The notes under the pieces: generated by a model | Database searches by the model: none | The model's input: the letters and a program-made list of their open reading frames with translations, nothing else | What the model was told of the DNA's origin: nothing | Shown here: piece by piece, positions 50,796 to 59,805 of the stretch | Layout of the letters: every line of letters begins with the position of its first letter | Numbering within the stretch: the first letter of the stretch is position 1 | Origin: Halalkalibacillus halophilus DSM 18494 | GTDB lineage: Bacteria; Bacillota; Bacilli; Bacillales; Alkalibacillaceae | Assembly: GCF_000423105.1 (NCBI RefSeq) | Contig: NZ_AUHI01000007.1 | Coordinates: 91,977-155,976, forward strand | Direction of reading: 5' to 3' | Length of the DNA stretch: 64,000 nucleotides | Position numbers and translations under genes: made by a program

Positions 50796-50822
50796 AAGCC
50801 TCGCATGTCGGGGCTTTTTTTA
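50796..50822 (+). terminator. intrinsic terminator of yisL
   Basis: AAGCCTCG / CGGGGCTT stem with seven T. Confidence 0.8.
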
Positions 50823-50868
50823 AACCGAATATGTAAGAAGTATGTGTTAAGGAAAGAAGGAATCTGTT

Positions 50869-52239
50869 ATGAAAAATGTCTACAAAACGATTACTAGTCT
50901 TGTCATTATTATCTTAGCAACTTCAACTTATGTACATGCTGAGGAAAATAATGAGCGAAATAGTTACTATTATATATTAGTCGACCGGTTTCAGAATTCT
51001 AATGAAGTTAGTGAAGAAGGAATTGATCGTGATGATGCAGAAGGTTTTCATGGCGGGGACTTTCTAGGTATTGCAGAACGGATAGATCATATCGACAATT
51101 TAGGGATTAGTCACGTTATTCTTTCTCCAATTTTTGATAGTGAATCGTACACAGGTGAGAGAGTTCAAAGTCTCGACGAGATTCAACCAACGTATGGAGA
51201 TGAAACAGATCTTCAAGAAGTGGTAACTCAGTTGAATGATAGCGATATGAACGCAGTACTTCAAATCCCTCTTGGGAAGATGGCAGAACAGGTAGATTGG
51301 AGTACCCAAGAAAATCAGGAGTATTTAATAGAGCGGTTACGTTATTTATCCGAGGAAATTGGGGTTACTGGCTTTTATTTTGAGGATATAAACAGTTTAT
51401 CTGATTCATTCTGGGAAACCTTATCTCAGGAATTAGATTCGTTTATGATAGGTTCTCTAAGTGATGAGGAAGCGAATGTAGAGAACATGCTTGAAGTGGG
51501 ATTCGACCGCGTGTTACACCCTAATTTTCATGAAGATGCACAATCGATTTTTTATGATATTGAAACCGATGTTACACCTTTATTAGATGATTTAACGTAT
51601 AACCGAGAAGTGGTTCACTATATGGATCATTATGATACAGATAGATTTACCCGTGCGATGGAAGAATCAGGGTTACATCCAATTACTAGATGGAAAATCG
51701 CTTTAACGTATTTGTACATGTCCCCAAATGAACCTTGGCTTTATCAAGGGGATGAAATACCTATGGACGGTGTACAAGAGGATCTTAGTCATCATCAAAC
51801 AATGAACTTTTTAAGTGGTGATGATCAAATTGAGCGACATATAGAAAAACTTGCGAGTGTGGAAGAATCATTTGAAGCAGTGGAGCGTGGTGAGACAACC
51901 ATATTATACAATGAGAACAATATGTTAGTTTTTGAACACGTTTTAGGGGAAGAACGAGTGATAACTGCAATCAATAATAGTCCTACCCTGCAACGCTATG
52001 ATATGGAACATCTAGAAGAAGGGTTAGAACTTCGAGGTTTTATCGAGAATGATTTGATTCGTGAAGAAGAAGATGGAACATATGCAATTGCTTTAGAACG
52101 TGAGTCGACCAATGTTTATGCAGTTCAAGCTGATCAAGGTATAAACTGGGCACTAACATTAATCTTTGGTGGCGTAATGGGAATCTTTGTAGTGTTTGCT
52201 GTAACGATGTATGTAAAAAATAGAAGAAACATGTACTAA
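50869..52239 (+). CDS. Membrane-anchored GH13 (alpha-amylase-like) protein without usual catalytic residues
   Basis: 456 residues with a signal peptide (about 1-24), a GH13-like barrel and a C-terminal membrane helix (ALTLIFGGVMGIFVVFAVTM) with basic tail. The start YYILVDRFQNSNEV, FHGGDFLGIAERIDHIDNLG and ISHVILSPIF are clear GH13 features. The four conserved regions are degenerate: region II reads GFYFEDIN where enzymes have GFRxD, region III has IGSLSD in place of the IGE with the acid Glu, and region I has VLQIPLGK instead of DxVxNH; only an Asp in YMDHYDTDRF resembles region IV. It probably does not cleave starch and may bind glycans. Confidence 0.8.
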   Translation: MKNVYKTITSLVIIILATSTYVHAEENNERNSYYYILVDRFQNSNEVSEEGIDRDDAEGFHGGDFLGIAERIDHIDNLGISHVILSPIFDSESYTGERVQSLDEIQPTYGDETDLQEVVTQLNDSDMNAVLQIPLGKMAEQVDWSTQENQEYLIERLRYLSEEIGVTGFYFEDINSLSDSFWETLSQELDSFMIGSLSDEEANVENMLEVGFDRVLHPNFHEDAQSIFYDIETDVTPLLDDLTYNREVVHYMDHYDTDRFTRAMEESGLHPITRWKIALTYLYMSPNEPWLYQGDEIPMDGVQEDLSHHQTMNFLSGDDQIERHIEKLASVEESFEAVERGETTILYNENNMLVFEHVLGEERVITAINNSPTLQRYDMEHLEEGLELRGFIENDLIREEEDGTYAIALERESTNVYAVQADQGINWALTLIFGGVMGIFVVFAVTMYVKNRRNMY

Positions 52240-52245
52240 ATATTA

Positions 52246-52295
52246 AAAAACTCCGGACATTTCCAAATCAAATTTGGAAGTAGTTCGGAGTTTTT
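52246..52295. terminator. bidirectional terminator hairpin
   Basis: AAAAACTCCG and CGGAGTTTTT close a long interrupted stem with inner TTCCAAAT / ATTTGGAA, between convergent genes. Confidence 0.8.
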
Positions 52296-52307
52296 CTACT
52301 TCTTTAT

Positions 52308-53168
52308 TTAGATTTCTACGTTATCTAAAAAGAATAGAGCAATCGTTCCAGGTCCAGCGTGGGCCCCGATTGCAGAACCAATCGGATGAATGATAATATC
52401 TTTTGGATTCAATTCTTCTCGTAACATCTCAGCTAGTTTCACAGCGTTTGATTCGTCATCACCATGTGTGATGGCAATGGTTTGATCCTCGATTTTTGAA
52501 CCGCGTTCCTTTGTTAACTCTACCATTCTTCCAAGAACCTTTTTCGCACCTCTGACTTTTTCAAGTGGCACAAGTTTACCCTCATCGACATGAAGTAAAG
52601 GTTTAATTTTTAAAAGGCCACCAACAAATGCTTGTGCTTTACTTACTCGACCGCCACGTTGTAAATATTCTAAGTTGTCTACAGTAAATACATGAACCAT
52701 GTGATTAACATAGAAGTTCGCTGTATCTAAAACATCTTGAATATCTCCGCCGTTTTTGATAGCTTTAGCAGTATGATAAGCAATTAATCCGTGACCCATA
52801 GAAGCAGCAAGAGTGTCTATGATATAAATTTCAGGGTTGTCGAATTCTTCTTCTATTTGTTGTTTTGCGATTGTTGCTGACTGGTACGTTCCAGATAATT
52901 CAGATGAAAATGCTAAGTAAATAATTGGGGTATCGGCTTCTACGTATTTTTTGAAATACTCATAAAAAGTTTCTGGCGTAGCTTGAGCCGTTTTCGGTAC
53001 GGAACCACTTCGCATTGCTTCATAAACAGCGATGGACTCAATGTTTTCTCGGTCATAGTAATCTTTATCGTCTAAGTGTACAATGAGTGATACCATGTCT
53101 ATGTCATACTGATTTAAAATATCTTGCGGTAAATCTGAGCCTGAATCTACTATTAATTTCATGTTCAT
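52308..53168 (-). CDS. yitS: DegV family fatty-acid-binding protein
   Basis: 286 residues of the DegV/FakB family: LIVDSGSDLP at the start, TAQATPETFYEYF, YLAFSSELSGTYQSA and the late GSAIGAHAGPGTIALFF. These cytosolic proteins hold a fatty acid for phosphorylation by the FakA kinase. The yitT gene follows divergently, which makes YitS the likely orthologue, but several DegV paralogues exist in Bacillus. Start ATG behind AGGAGG. Confidence 0.87.
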   Translation of the reverse strand: MNMKLIVDSGSDLPQDILNQYDIDMVSLIVHLDDKDYYDRENIESIAVYEAMRSGSVPKTAQATPETFYEYFKKYVEADTPIIYLAFSSELSGTYQSATIAKQQIEEEFDNPEIYIIDTLAASMGHGLIAYHTAKAIKNGGDIQDVLDTANFYVNHMVHVFTVDNLEYLQRGGRVSKAQAFVGGLLKIKPLLHVDEGKLVPLEKVRGAKKVLGRMVELTKERGSKIEDQTIAITHGDDESNAVKLAEMLREELNPKDIIIHPIGSAIGAHAGPGTIALFFLDNVEI

Positions 53169-53261
53169 GTATTTCCTCCTAGATATTTTATTAATCTATT
53201 ATTATACTTTAGTTTAATAGCACTAAACGCATACGTCAATGTTCATGTAAAGGAGGCAGAC

Positions 53262-54116
53262 ATGTTTATATTTGAAGCAAAACGTTTTGTAATTGTAATT
53301 ATCGGGGCTTTTCTTAATGCCTTATCACTGAATTTCTTTTTAATTCAAGCGAATGTCTATGCTAGTGGATTTACTGGTGTAGCCCAAATGACATCGAGTA
53401 TTTTTCAAGACTTTCTTAACATTGATCTTAGTACTGGTATATTACTTGCCTTATTAAATATCCCGGTAGCTATTTTGGGGTGGATGAAAGTGGGAAGGGG
53501 CTTTACTGTTTATAGTATTATTTCAGTAGCTTTTACCACACTATTCTTAGAGACCATTCCCCTCACTTCCTTTTCTGAGGACATTTTACTAAACGCTGCA
53601 TTCGGTGGAATTCTAGCAGGAACTGGGGTTGGAATTACATTGAAATTGGGTGCGTCAACAGGTGGTATGGATATTGTCGCAATGGTCCTATCTCGTCTGA
53701 AAGATCGCCCGATAGGTATTTACTTCTTATCGCTAAACAGTTTAATCATCTTATTAGCAGGCGTGTTATATGATCCTGAGAAAGCATTATATACACTTGT
53801 AACCTTATACGTTACTACACGTGTAATCGACGCATTGCATACGCGACATGAAAAGTTAACAGCAATGATTGTAACTTCGAAAGGACCAGCAGTTAGTAAA
53901 GCAATCCACGCAAATATGGTACGAGGAATCACTCGTGTTCCTGCAAAAGGTGCGTTTACAGATGAAGAGCGTGAAATGTTAGTCATGGTTATAACACGAT
54001 ATGAACTATACGATTTAGAGCACATTGTACAAGAAGCAGATCCAAATGCGTTTACAAATATAGTTCAAACGGCTGGAATCTTTGGCTTTTTCCGAAAAGA
54101 AGATGAGAAAGTGTAA
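53262..54116 (+). CDS. yitT: YitT family membrane protein
   Basis: 284 residues, complete. Five to six membrane helices, GASTGGMDIVA in the fourth (family motif), and the soluble C-terminal DUF2179 domain (RGITRVPAKGAFTDEEREMLVMVI). Divergent from the DegV gene and upstream of a BsuPI lipoprotein gene, as yitS-yitT-ipi in B. subtilis. Function unsettled. AAAGGAGG precedes ATG. Confidence 0.9.
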   Translation: MFIFEAKRFVIVIIGAFLNALSLNFFLIQANVYASGFTGVAQMTSSIFQDFLNIDLSTGILLALLNIPVAILGWMKVGRGFTVYSIISVAFTTLFLETIPLTSFSEDILLNAAFGGILAGTGVGITLKLGASTGGMDIVAMVLSRLKDRPIGIYFLSLNSLIILLAGVLYDPEKALYTLVTLYVTTRVIDALHTRHEKLTAMIVTSKGPAVSKAIHANMVRGITRVPAKGAFTDEEREMLVMVITRYELYDLEHIVQEADPNAFTNIVQTAGIFGFFRKEDEKV

Positions 54117-54173
54117 CTTTTTTGTTTTTAATTCGACTAATATAATAAGACGACAAAAGAAGGGGTGACACTT

Positions 54174-55130
54174 GTGAAGAAAATTCTCCTACTACTTTTT
54201 GCAGCATTATTATTAGTGTTAGTAGCATGTAATAATAACGATGATGAGGCGGAAGAGGAAGAAAATGAGGAAGTTGAAGAGGAAGAGAATGAAGAAGACG
54301 ATGAAACGGGAATGATGGATATGTTAACTTTTAATGTGGATACAGAAACAGAAGAAGAATACGTTACATTTCAAATGAACCTCACGAATGATACAGAAGA
54401 CGAGGTGGAGTTGACATTTAACTCTGCCCAGCGTTATGAAATTGTCATTAGTGACGCTGAGGGCGAGGAAGTTTATCGTTATTCCGATGACATGATGTTC
54501 ACCCAAGCAATAGATTATGTAGATCTTGCAGCTGGAGATACGTTAGAACTGGAACAGCAATGGGATTATCGAGGATCTGATGGTCAACGGTTAGAAGAGG
54601 GAACCTATGACTATACGGTAGAATTGGTTGCTACTGAAATCAATGGTGAAGAGATTGAGGAAGGTATATATTCTTCTGAAGGATCAATAGACATACCAGC
54701 TACAGAAGAAAATAATGAACAAGCAGACGACGTAGATGAATCAGGTTCAACTAGTGGGGATTCAAGCGAAGATAATTCATCATCTGATAACAGTGGGTCT
54801 TCTGGTGAAGAAGATCAAAGCGGTGAAGGAATGTTTAGAAATGTAGAAGTGACAGGTTCTAGTGGTAGTTATACTGTTACAGGAGAAGCAGAAGTACCTG
54901 AAGGCGCCTTTCAATACACAGTCGAAGATGGGCACATGATGCTTGTAGAAGAAGAAACAGTGCAAATCGAAGGTGGACCAGGGTATCATTCTTTCGAAAT
55001 TGAGGTGGATATTCCAGAAGAAGATCTACCAAACTTCGGAGTAATTAGTATGGTATTGTATTGGTATAATTCAGAAACTGGGGAACAAGATGACCATTAT
55101 CCAGTTACTTTAGAAAGTTTAAATCAATAA
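54174..55130 (+). CDS. BsuPI- and Gmad2-type domain lipoprotein
   Basis: 318 residues from GTG 54174 behind AAGGGGTGA. Lipobox LVAC follows the signal, then a very acidic Glu/Asp/Asn linker of about 30 residues. A BsuPI-like domain (LTFNVDTETEEEYVTFQMNLTNDTEDEVELTF) covers about 50-165, then a Ser/Asp/Gly-rich linker, then an immunoglobulin-like domain of the Gmad2 kind (VTGEAEVPEGAFQYTVEDG, GPGYHSFEIEVDIP). B. subtilis ipi, also next to yitT, has only the BsuPI domain and is intracellular. This version is exported and enlarged. Confidence 0.75.
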   Translation: MKKILLLLFAALLLVLVACNNNDDEAEEEENEEVEEEENEEDDETGMMDMLTFNVDTETEEEYVTFQMNLTNDTEDEVELTFNSAQRYEIVISDAEGEEVYRYSDDMMFTQAIDYVDLAAGDTLELEQQWDYRGSDGQRLEEGTYDYTVELVATEINGEEIEEGIYSSEGSIDIPATEENNEQADDVDESGSTSGDSSEDNSSSDNSGSSGEEDQSGEGMFRNVEVTGSSGSYTVTGEAEVPEGAFQYTVEDGHMMLVEEETVQIEGGPGYHSFEIEVDIPEEDLPNFGVISMVLYWYNSETGEQDDHYPVTLESLNQ

Positions 55131-55135
55131 GGTAT

Positions 55136-55172
55136 AAAACTGGTGTTCCGTTCAAGGGGCACCAGTTTTTTT
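55136..55172 (+). terminator. intrinsic terminator of the BsuPI lipoprotein gene
   Basis: AAAACTGGTG / CACCAGTTTT stem with T-run. Confidence 0.85.
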
Positions 55173-55184
55173 GTGATGTATAAA

Positions 55185-55217
55185 GAAAAAACCTCTCACA
55201 TAAATTGTGAGAGGTTA
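55185..55217 (-). terminator. intrinsic terminator of the NifU-like gene
   Basis: On the minus strand AACCTCTCACA / TGTGAGAGGTT with a T-run. Confidence 0.85.
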
Positions 55218-55226
55218 AGAGTAAAA

Positions 55227-55490
55227 TTAATATCCATAGCTTTCGATAATGTTTTCAACTTTTGTGGACAATTCTTCCCACTGCGCATCAAATGTTTTGT
55301 TTACCGTGATAAAGTTGTGATAACCGAATACATTATCTACACCTTCCACTTGCATTAATTCATTTAACACATCAAATTCGCTTGTTTCCCCATCCATAAC
55401 AGAAATACTATCGTCTCCAGGGAAAATCACGGAGTCTACTGTGAACTTCATCGCATTTGGATTTGGTGTTGGTTCTGCAATTACAGGCAT
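55227..55490 (-). CDS. Nfu N-terminal-like (NifU N) scaffold domain protein
   Basis: 87 residues starting MPVIAEPTPNPNAMKF, the standard opening of Nfu N-terminal domains, followed by NELMQVEGVDNVFGYHNFITVNK. It lacks the CxxC cluster-binding domain. GAGGGATTT lies before ATG 55490; the 44 extra upstream codons in the open frame have no site and run back over the neighbouring gene's promoter. Role in iron-sulphur handling is inferred from the family. Confidence 0.8.
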   Translation of the reverse strand: MPVIAEPTPNPNAMKFTVDSVIFPGDDSISVMDGETSEFDVLNELMQVEGVDNVFGYHNFITVNKTFDAQWEELSTKVENIIESYGY

Positions 55491-55600
55491 TCTTAAATCC
55501 CTCCTCAAATTCTCTCTTCTAATGATAGCATGAAAATGAACGATTAAAAAGAATTTAAAACACGGAAATGGTATGATAGAAAAGGAAGGAGGGGAATGGT

Positions 55601-56050
55601 ATGACTCATTTATACATAGCAATCATCGTCGGAATTATTTCATCAACGGCAATCAGCCTTTATTTTTATATTATTGAGGCGATGACAGGAAAACAACTCT
55701 TTACGTTGTTATTAAATATCGATTTCATTTACGATCCAAGTGACGGCGGAGCAGTGTATATGGCATTCGAATATTCCTTACATGTATTTGTTGCTATTTC
55801 AATTGTGTTGGTTTATTTGTATTGGATCACAAGAAAGAAGGAGTTTTGGCAGAGGAGAATGGAGATTGCTGGACTTCTAACATTCATTGCATTTTTGACG
55901 TACTTTCCACTTACTATGCTTGCAAACACCACTACACCTGCAGTGACAGATGCGGTAGCAATTTTTGATTGGTTTGTAGGACATGTTATATTCTTTTTTA
56001 ATCTGTATTATCTAAGTGAATGGCTGATGAAAAAATACTTTTTTGATTAA
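55601..56050 (+). CDS. Four-helix membrane protein, function unknown
   Basis: 149 residues with about four membrane helices and a short acidic C-terminus. The GKQLFTLLLNIDFIYDPSDGG segment between helices one and two and the EWLMKKYFF end are not familiar. ATG is preceded by GGAGGGGA. Monocistronic as far as seen; a repeat element lies downstream. Confidence 0.6.
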   Translation: MTHLYIAIIVGIISSTAISLYFYIIEAMTGKQLFTLLLNIDFIYDPSDGGAVYMAFEYSLHVFVAISIVLVYLYWITRKKEFWQRRMEIAGLLTFIAFLTYFPLTMLANTTTPAVTDAVAIFDWFVGHVIFFFNLYYLSEWLMKKYFFD

Positions 56051-56071
56051 AGGGAATGGAGAAACATCGTA

Positions 56072-56316
56072 AATAAAGAGTCTGGGACAACTGAGCTAGC
56101 ATGAAAATCTGAACAATAAAATGCGGTGCGACTAACTCGCTCCTGAAATAGACTGCGCTTTCCGCGGGGAGCTGGTGAGCCTCCTCATGCAAAGCATTCC
56201 GGGGTCTCACCTGAGCTCTATTTCCCGCAGGAGTCTCCGTCTATTTCATCCGCTTTTTATAAGCTTTGTTCGTGTTATTCATGACTACAGACATTTTTGC
56301 CCCAGCCTTGTTTTAT
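56072..56316. repeat. Non-coding inverted-terminal repeat element common in Bacillaceae
   Basis: About 245 bases bounded by AATAAAGAGTCTGGGACAA on the left and, inverted, a related AATAAAACAAGGCTGGGGCA on the right. The inside is GC-rich and palindromic (GAAATAGAC ... GTCTATTTC; TTTCCGCGGGGAGC ... TTTCCCGCAGGAGTC). Elements with these CCGCGGGGAG / CCCGCAGGAGTCT parts are familiar intergenic repeats in Bacillaceae. It has no real gene, although open frames cross it. It may be a MITE-like element. Confidence 0.75.
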
Positions 56317-56333
56317 TATAGTACAGACACGAA

Positions 56334-57188
56334 TTAATTTACTGGTAATGTTTCTAACGATTGGTGCTTCGCGAAAGACTGGAGTAGCTGCTTTGTTACA
56401 TCACCAGGTTTCCCATTAGCGATTACCTCATTCTCAATTTGAACAACAGGAACGATCTCAGCAGTAGTAGAAGCGACAAACACTTCATCTGCCTCGTGCA
56501 AGAAATCAAGGCTAAAAACTGTTTCTTCCACTGGTACATTTGTTTCTTCAGCTACATGCAAGATATAACGTCTCGTAATCCCGTTTAAAATATAATTGTC
56601 AGCTGGGTGAGTATATAGGGTGCCGTCTTTTACAACAAATACATTCGTTGAGGAGCCTTCTGTTACATGATCTTCATTACGATAGAAGATTGCTTCGAAT
56701 GCGCCATTTTCTTTTGCCTTCTGTTTTGTCATGACATTTCCTAAAAGGTTTAAGCTTTTAATGTCACATCTTAACCAACGAAAATCTTCTTCTAATATGA
56801 CCTGTACTCCAGTTCCCTGTTCTGCTACAGGTTTTACAACATGAATCGGATAGGCGAATAGAGTAGGTTGTGCATCACTTGGGTATGGGTGCGCTCGAGG
56901 GGCAATTCCGCGAGAAACTTGAAGATAAATACCACCATCTTCGACTTCATTGGCTTCTAAAAGTTCAATTAAGTCATCTCTTAATCCATTTTCCTCCAAA
57001 TCATATGTAATGCCAATTTCATTTAAACTATACTGCAAGCGTTTAATATGATCTTCTAATAAGAAGTATTCTCCGTTGTAAACGCGAATTACTTCATAAA
57101 CCCCATCTCCAAATTGAAATCCGCGGTCTTCCATATCAATCGTAGCTTCTTTGCGCTCAATAAATGTATTATTTTTTAGCACGATCAT
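56334..57188 (-). CDS. dat: D-amino-acid transaminase
   Basis: 284 residues of PLP fold-type IV. EDRGFQFGDGVYEVIRVYNG at the start, the PLP lysine in RCDIKSLNLLGNVMTKQ (about 145), FRNEDHVTEGSSTNVFVV, and the late ASTTAEIVPV. It interconverts D-alanine and D-glutamate for the cell wall. ATG 57188 lies 9 bases behind AAGGAG; the open frame begins three codons earlier, at a start that touches that site. Confidence 0.9.
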   Translation of the reverse strand: MIVLKNNTFIERKEATIDMEDRGFQFGDGVYEVIRVYNGEYFLLEDHIKRLQYSLNEIGITYDLEENGLRDDLIELLEANEVEDGGIYLQVSRGIAPRAHPYPSDAQPTLFAYPIHVVKPVAEQGTGVQVILEEDFRWLRCDIKSLNLLGNVMTKQKAKENGAFEAIFYRNEDHVTEGSSTNVFVVKDGTLYTHPADNYILNGITRRYILHVAEETNVPVEETVFSLDFLHEADEVFVASTTAEIVPVVQIENEVIANGKPGDVTKQLLQSFAKHQSLETLPVN

Positions 57189-57257
57189 GATTGTCATCTC
57201 CTTATTTTCTAACTAGTATATCCTATTATGGTAGCTTGTCCATAAGTACATGTAAAG

Positions 57258-57300
57258 GTAAAAAAGAAAGGAATTATGAAGAGAGGCCCTCATAATTCCT
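57258..57300 (-). terminator. intrinsic terminator of the phn operon
   Basis: GGAATTATGA / TCATAATTCC stem; on the minus strand it is followed by TTTCTTTTTTT. Confidence 0.8.
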
Positions 57301-57310
57301 AGAGTATAGC

Positions 57311-58108
57311 TTATACAATTTTTCGCCTAATATACGTGCTTGCGTAGTCAATGATTGTTACGACTACAATAATTACAAATAGAATCATTCCCATATCGCT
57401 CCAGTTACGATTACTTTGAGCGAAGAAAATCATTGTACCAATTCCACCAGCACCAACATAACCTAAAATTGTAGAGGCACGTACGTCGATTTCAAATCTG
57501 TAGATTGCGTAGGATAAAAACTCAGGAATAACTTGTGGAATAATCCCGTGGAACATAATTTGAATTTTGTTCGCACCATTTGCTTCCATAGCTTCTACGA
57601 CATTCATGTCAATCGATTCAAGTACTTCCGCATACAACTTACCTAGCATTCCGGTAGAACCGATTGCGATTGCTAAGATTCCTGCAAAAGGAGTAGGCCC
57701 AACTGCTACTACGAAAAGAATCGCTAAAATTATTTCCGGGAATGCACGAACGCCACTTAGTACCCATTTACCAAAAGTAGCAATGATCTTACTACCAGAC
57801 ATGTTAAATGCAGCGATAAAACCAAGTGGTACAGCAATAATTGCTGCTGCTAGTGAACCAACGTATGCGATGAATATAGTTTCAATCATCATTTCAATTA
57901 CTTCTCCAGCGCGGTCCCAATTCGGACTAAACAGCTGAGGTACTACTCGTCCATAGTTTGAAGAGAACCTTTCAACTACTCGTGTAAAATCAATACTAAT
58001 GGATGCGAAAGTCCAAATATATAAAAGTAGTACAGCTAAAATAATAAAAACAATTTTTATCTTTGATTTCATAGAACGTTTACGTTTCGGAGGTAATTGC
58101 TGACTCAT
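57311..58108 (-). CDS. phnE: Phosphonate ABC transporter permease
   Basis: 265 residues with five to six membrane helices and the binding-protein-dependent permease loop EAMEANGANKIQIMFHGIIPQVIPEF. The pattern SYAIYRFEIDVRASTILGYVGAGGIG is strongly conserved in PhnE. Second of two phnE genes; it starts on the base at which the other stops. It works with PhnC and PhnD to take up phosphonates or phosphite. Confidence 0.88.
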   Translation of the reverse strand: MSQQLPPKRKRSMKSKIKIVFIILAVLLLYIWTFASISIDFTRVVERFSSNYGRVVPQLFSPNWDRAGEVIEMMIETIFIAYVGSLAAAIIAVPLGFIAAFNMSGSKIIATFGKWVLSGVRAFPEIILAILFVVAVGPTPFAGILAIAIGSTGMLGKLYAEVLESIDMNVVEAMEANGANKIQIMFHGIIPQVIPEFLSYAIYRFEIDVRASTILGYVGAGGIGTMIFFAQSNRNWSDMGMILFVIIVVVTIIDYASTYIRRKIV

Positions 58109-58929
58109 TATAAAATCGCCTCCCTAATCTTGCCGCTAATCCACTCGATTAGGATAACTACGAAGAAGATTACTAGAATGATAGTCATAACGGCACCATA
58201 ATTATTAAAACTAAATTGACTCATAAGTAAAGAACCAATACCACCAGCACCAACTAAACCAATGACAACGGATGCTCTGATATTAATTTCAAAAACATAA
58301 AGCGAGAAAGAAGTGAATTGTGGCAATACTTGCGGCACTACGCCATATGCAATTGCCTGAATCGTATTCGCACCACTTGCACGCATCGCTTCTACTGGTT
58401 GCATATCTGCTGATTCAACTGTTTCGCTTATTAATTTAGCTAATATTCCTAACGAGAACACGAACAATGCAACAATACCACCAAAAACACCAATACCGAA
58501 CAGTCCTACAAAAATAACTGCTAGGACAACGTCTGGAATTGTTCTTAATACGTTCATGATGAAACGCGTGGTATTGTATACAAACCAGTTGGTTGTGATA
58601 TTACTTGCAGCTAGTAAACTAACGGGGATTACAATTAATGTTGAAAATGTTGAGGCAATTAATGCCATATGAATCGTTTCAAATAAGCGATTAAATGCAG
58701 GACCTAATATATCAAAATTTAACGGGAACATTTTTTCAAAAATTTGATTCATGTTTCCGATTCCATTAAATAAAGTTTGTAAATCAACACCCGTTCGATT
58801 GGAACTAAATAACAAGAACCCAATGATGATTACAAAAATCATCGATATTTTAGCTTTAACACGCCAAGGAGAAAGCATTGGGGTGTAGGAATCGTCTTGC
58901 AAAGAAGGTTTATTCATTCGATTCGTCAT
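58108..58929 (-). CDS. phnE: Phosphonate ABC transporter permease
   Basis: 273 residues from ATG 58929, behind GGAGGTGTTG, overlapping phnC by 20 bases. Six helices; EAMRASGANTIQAIAYGVVPQVLPQF and SLYVFEINIRASVVIGLVGAGGIG mirror the other PhnE. Two permease genes in a row suggest a heterodimeric channel. The longer open frame that starts 20 codons earlier lies within phnC and is not used. Confidence 0.88.
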   Translation of the reverse strand: MTNRMNKPSLQDDSYTPMLSPWRVKAKISMIFVIIIGFLLFSSNRTGVDLQTLFNGIGNMNQIFEKMFPLNFDILGPAFNRLFETIHMALIASTFSTLIVIPVSLLAASNITTNWFVYNTTRFIMNVLRTIPDVVLAVIFVGLFGIGVFGGIVALFVFSLGILAKLISETVESADMQPVEAMRASGANTIQAIAYGVVPQVLPQFTSFSLYVFEINIRASVVIGLVGAGGIGSLLMSQFSFNNYGAVMTIILVIFFVVILIEWISGKIREAIL

Positions 58930-59701
58930 CGTCTTCAACACCTCCGCGTATATCATCTTCACGGATGGATCGACCATAAATTTCTTCAAAAGTTTCTTCT
59001 GTTACTTCAGAGACTGGACCATCAAAAACGACTTCACCAGCTCTCATACCAATAATTCGATCAGCATATTCCATCGCCATATCAATGAAGTGTAAGTTTA
59101 CAATCGTTGTTATACCGTCCTCTTGATTAATTTTCTTGAGGTATTTCATTACTTGATGAGAAGTAGGAGGGTCTAATGATGCGACTGGCTCATCAGCTAA
59201 AATGTACTTTGGTTTCTGGGTAAGAACTCGAGCTATACTAACACGTTGCTGTTGTCCTCCACTTAATTCATCCGCACGACTATATATTTTTTCACCAATG
59301 TTTACACGATTTAGACTTTCATATGCAAGTGCTTTATCATCTTTGCTGAATAGGTTGAATACAGAACGAAATGTACCTGTATGTCCTAATCGACCAGCTA
59401 ACACATTTTTATAAACACTATTTCTTTTAACCAAATTATAACTTTGAAAGATCATTCCAACTTTTGTGCGGAGTTTACGGAGTCCGCGACCTTTAAAGCT
59501 CATTATATTTTCTTCGTCGACATGAAGTTCTCCTTCAGTCGGTGTAACGAGTCGATTAATACTTCTAATGAAGGTCGATTTACCAGCTCCAGATAAACCT
59601 ACAATAACTACAAATTCCCCATCCTTGATTTGAATATTGACATCCTTAAGACCTTGATGCCCATTCGGATATACCAAGGACAAATCTTTAAATTCAATCA
59701 C
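58910..59701 (-). CDS. phnC: Phosphonate ABC transporter ATP-binding protein
   Basis: 263 residues with Walker A GLSGAGKST, GMIFQSYNLVKRNSV, signature LSGGQQQR, Walker B ILADEPVASLDP and the H-loop in VNLHFIDMA. GTG 59701 follows GGGGTGG; sixteen codons upstream in the frame are weaker. It powers PhnE. A hairpin lies between it and phnD. Confidence 0.9.
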   Translation of the reverse strand: MIEFKDLSLVYPNGHQGLKDVNIQIKDGEFVVIVGLSGAGKSTFIRSINRLVTPTEGELHVDEENIMSFKGRGLRKLRTKVGMIFQSYNLVKRNSVYKNVLAGRLGHTGTFRSVFNLFSKDDKALAYESLNRVNIGEKIYSRADELSGGQQQRVSIARVLTQKPKYILADEPVASLDPPTSHQVMKYLKKINQEDGITTIVNLHFIDMAMEYADRIIGMRAGEVVFDGPVSEVTEETFEEIYGRSIREDDIRGGVEDDDESNE

Positions 59702-59747
59702 ACTATCCACCCCATGCCTAAAATATGTAAGTACATATAGATAGGAC

Positions 59748-59773
59748 AAAAGGGAGGAACACTCCTCCCTTTT
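59748..59773 (-). terminator. hairpin between phnD and phnC, partial terminator
   Basis: AAAAGGGAGGA / TCCTCCCTTTT perfect stem with a four-base loop but only four T after it. It may stop part of the transcripts or protect the phnD message, giving more binding protein than permease. Confidence 0.55.
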
Positions 59774-59805
59774 GATACCTAACTATTTAGTTGTAATAAT
59801 TAAAA

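Noticed and set aside
56078..56210. 70-codon frame inside the Bacillaceae repeat element
   Set aside because: The element is non-coding and repeated; frames in such elements are usually spurious.
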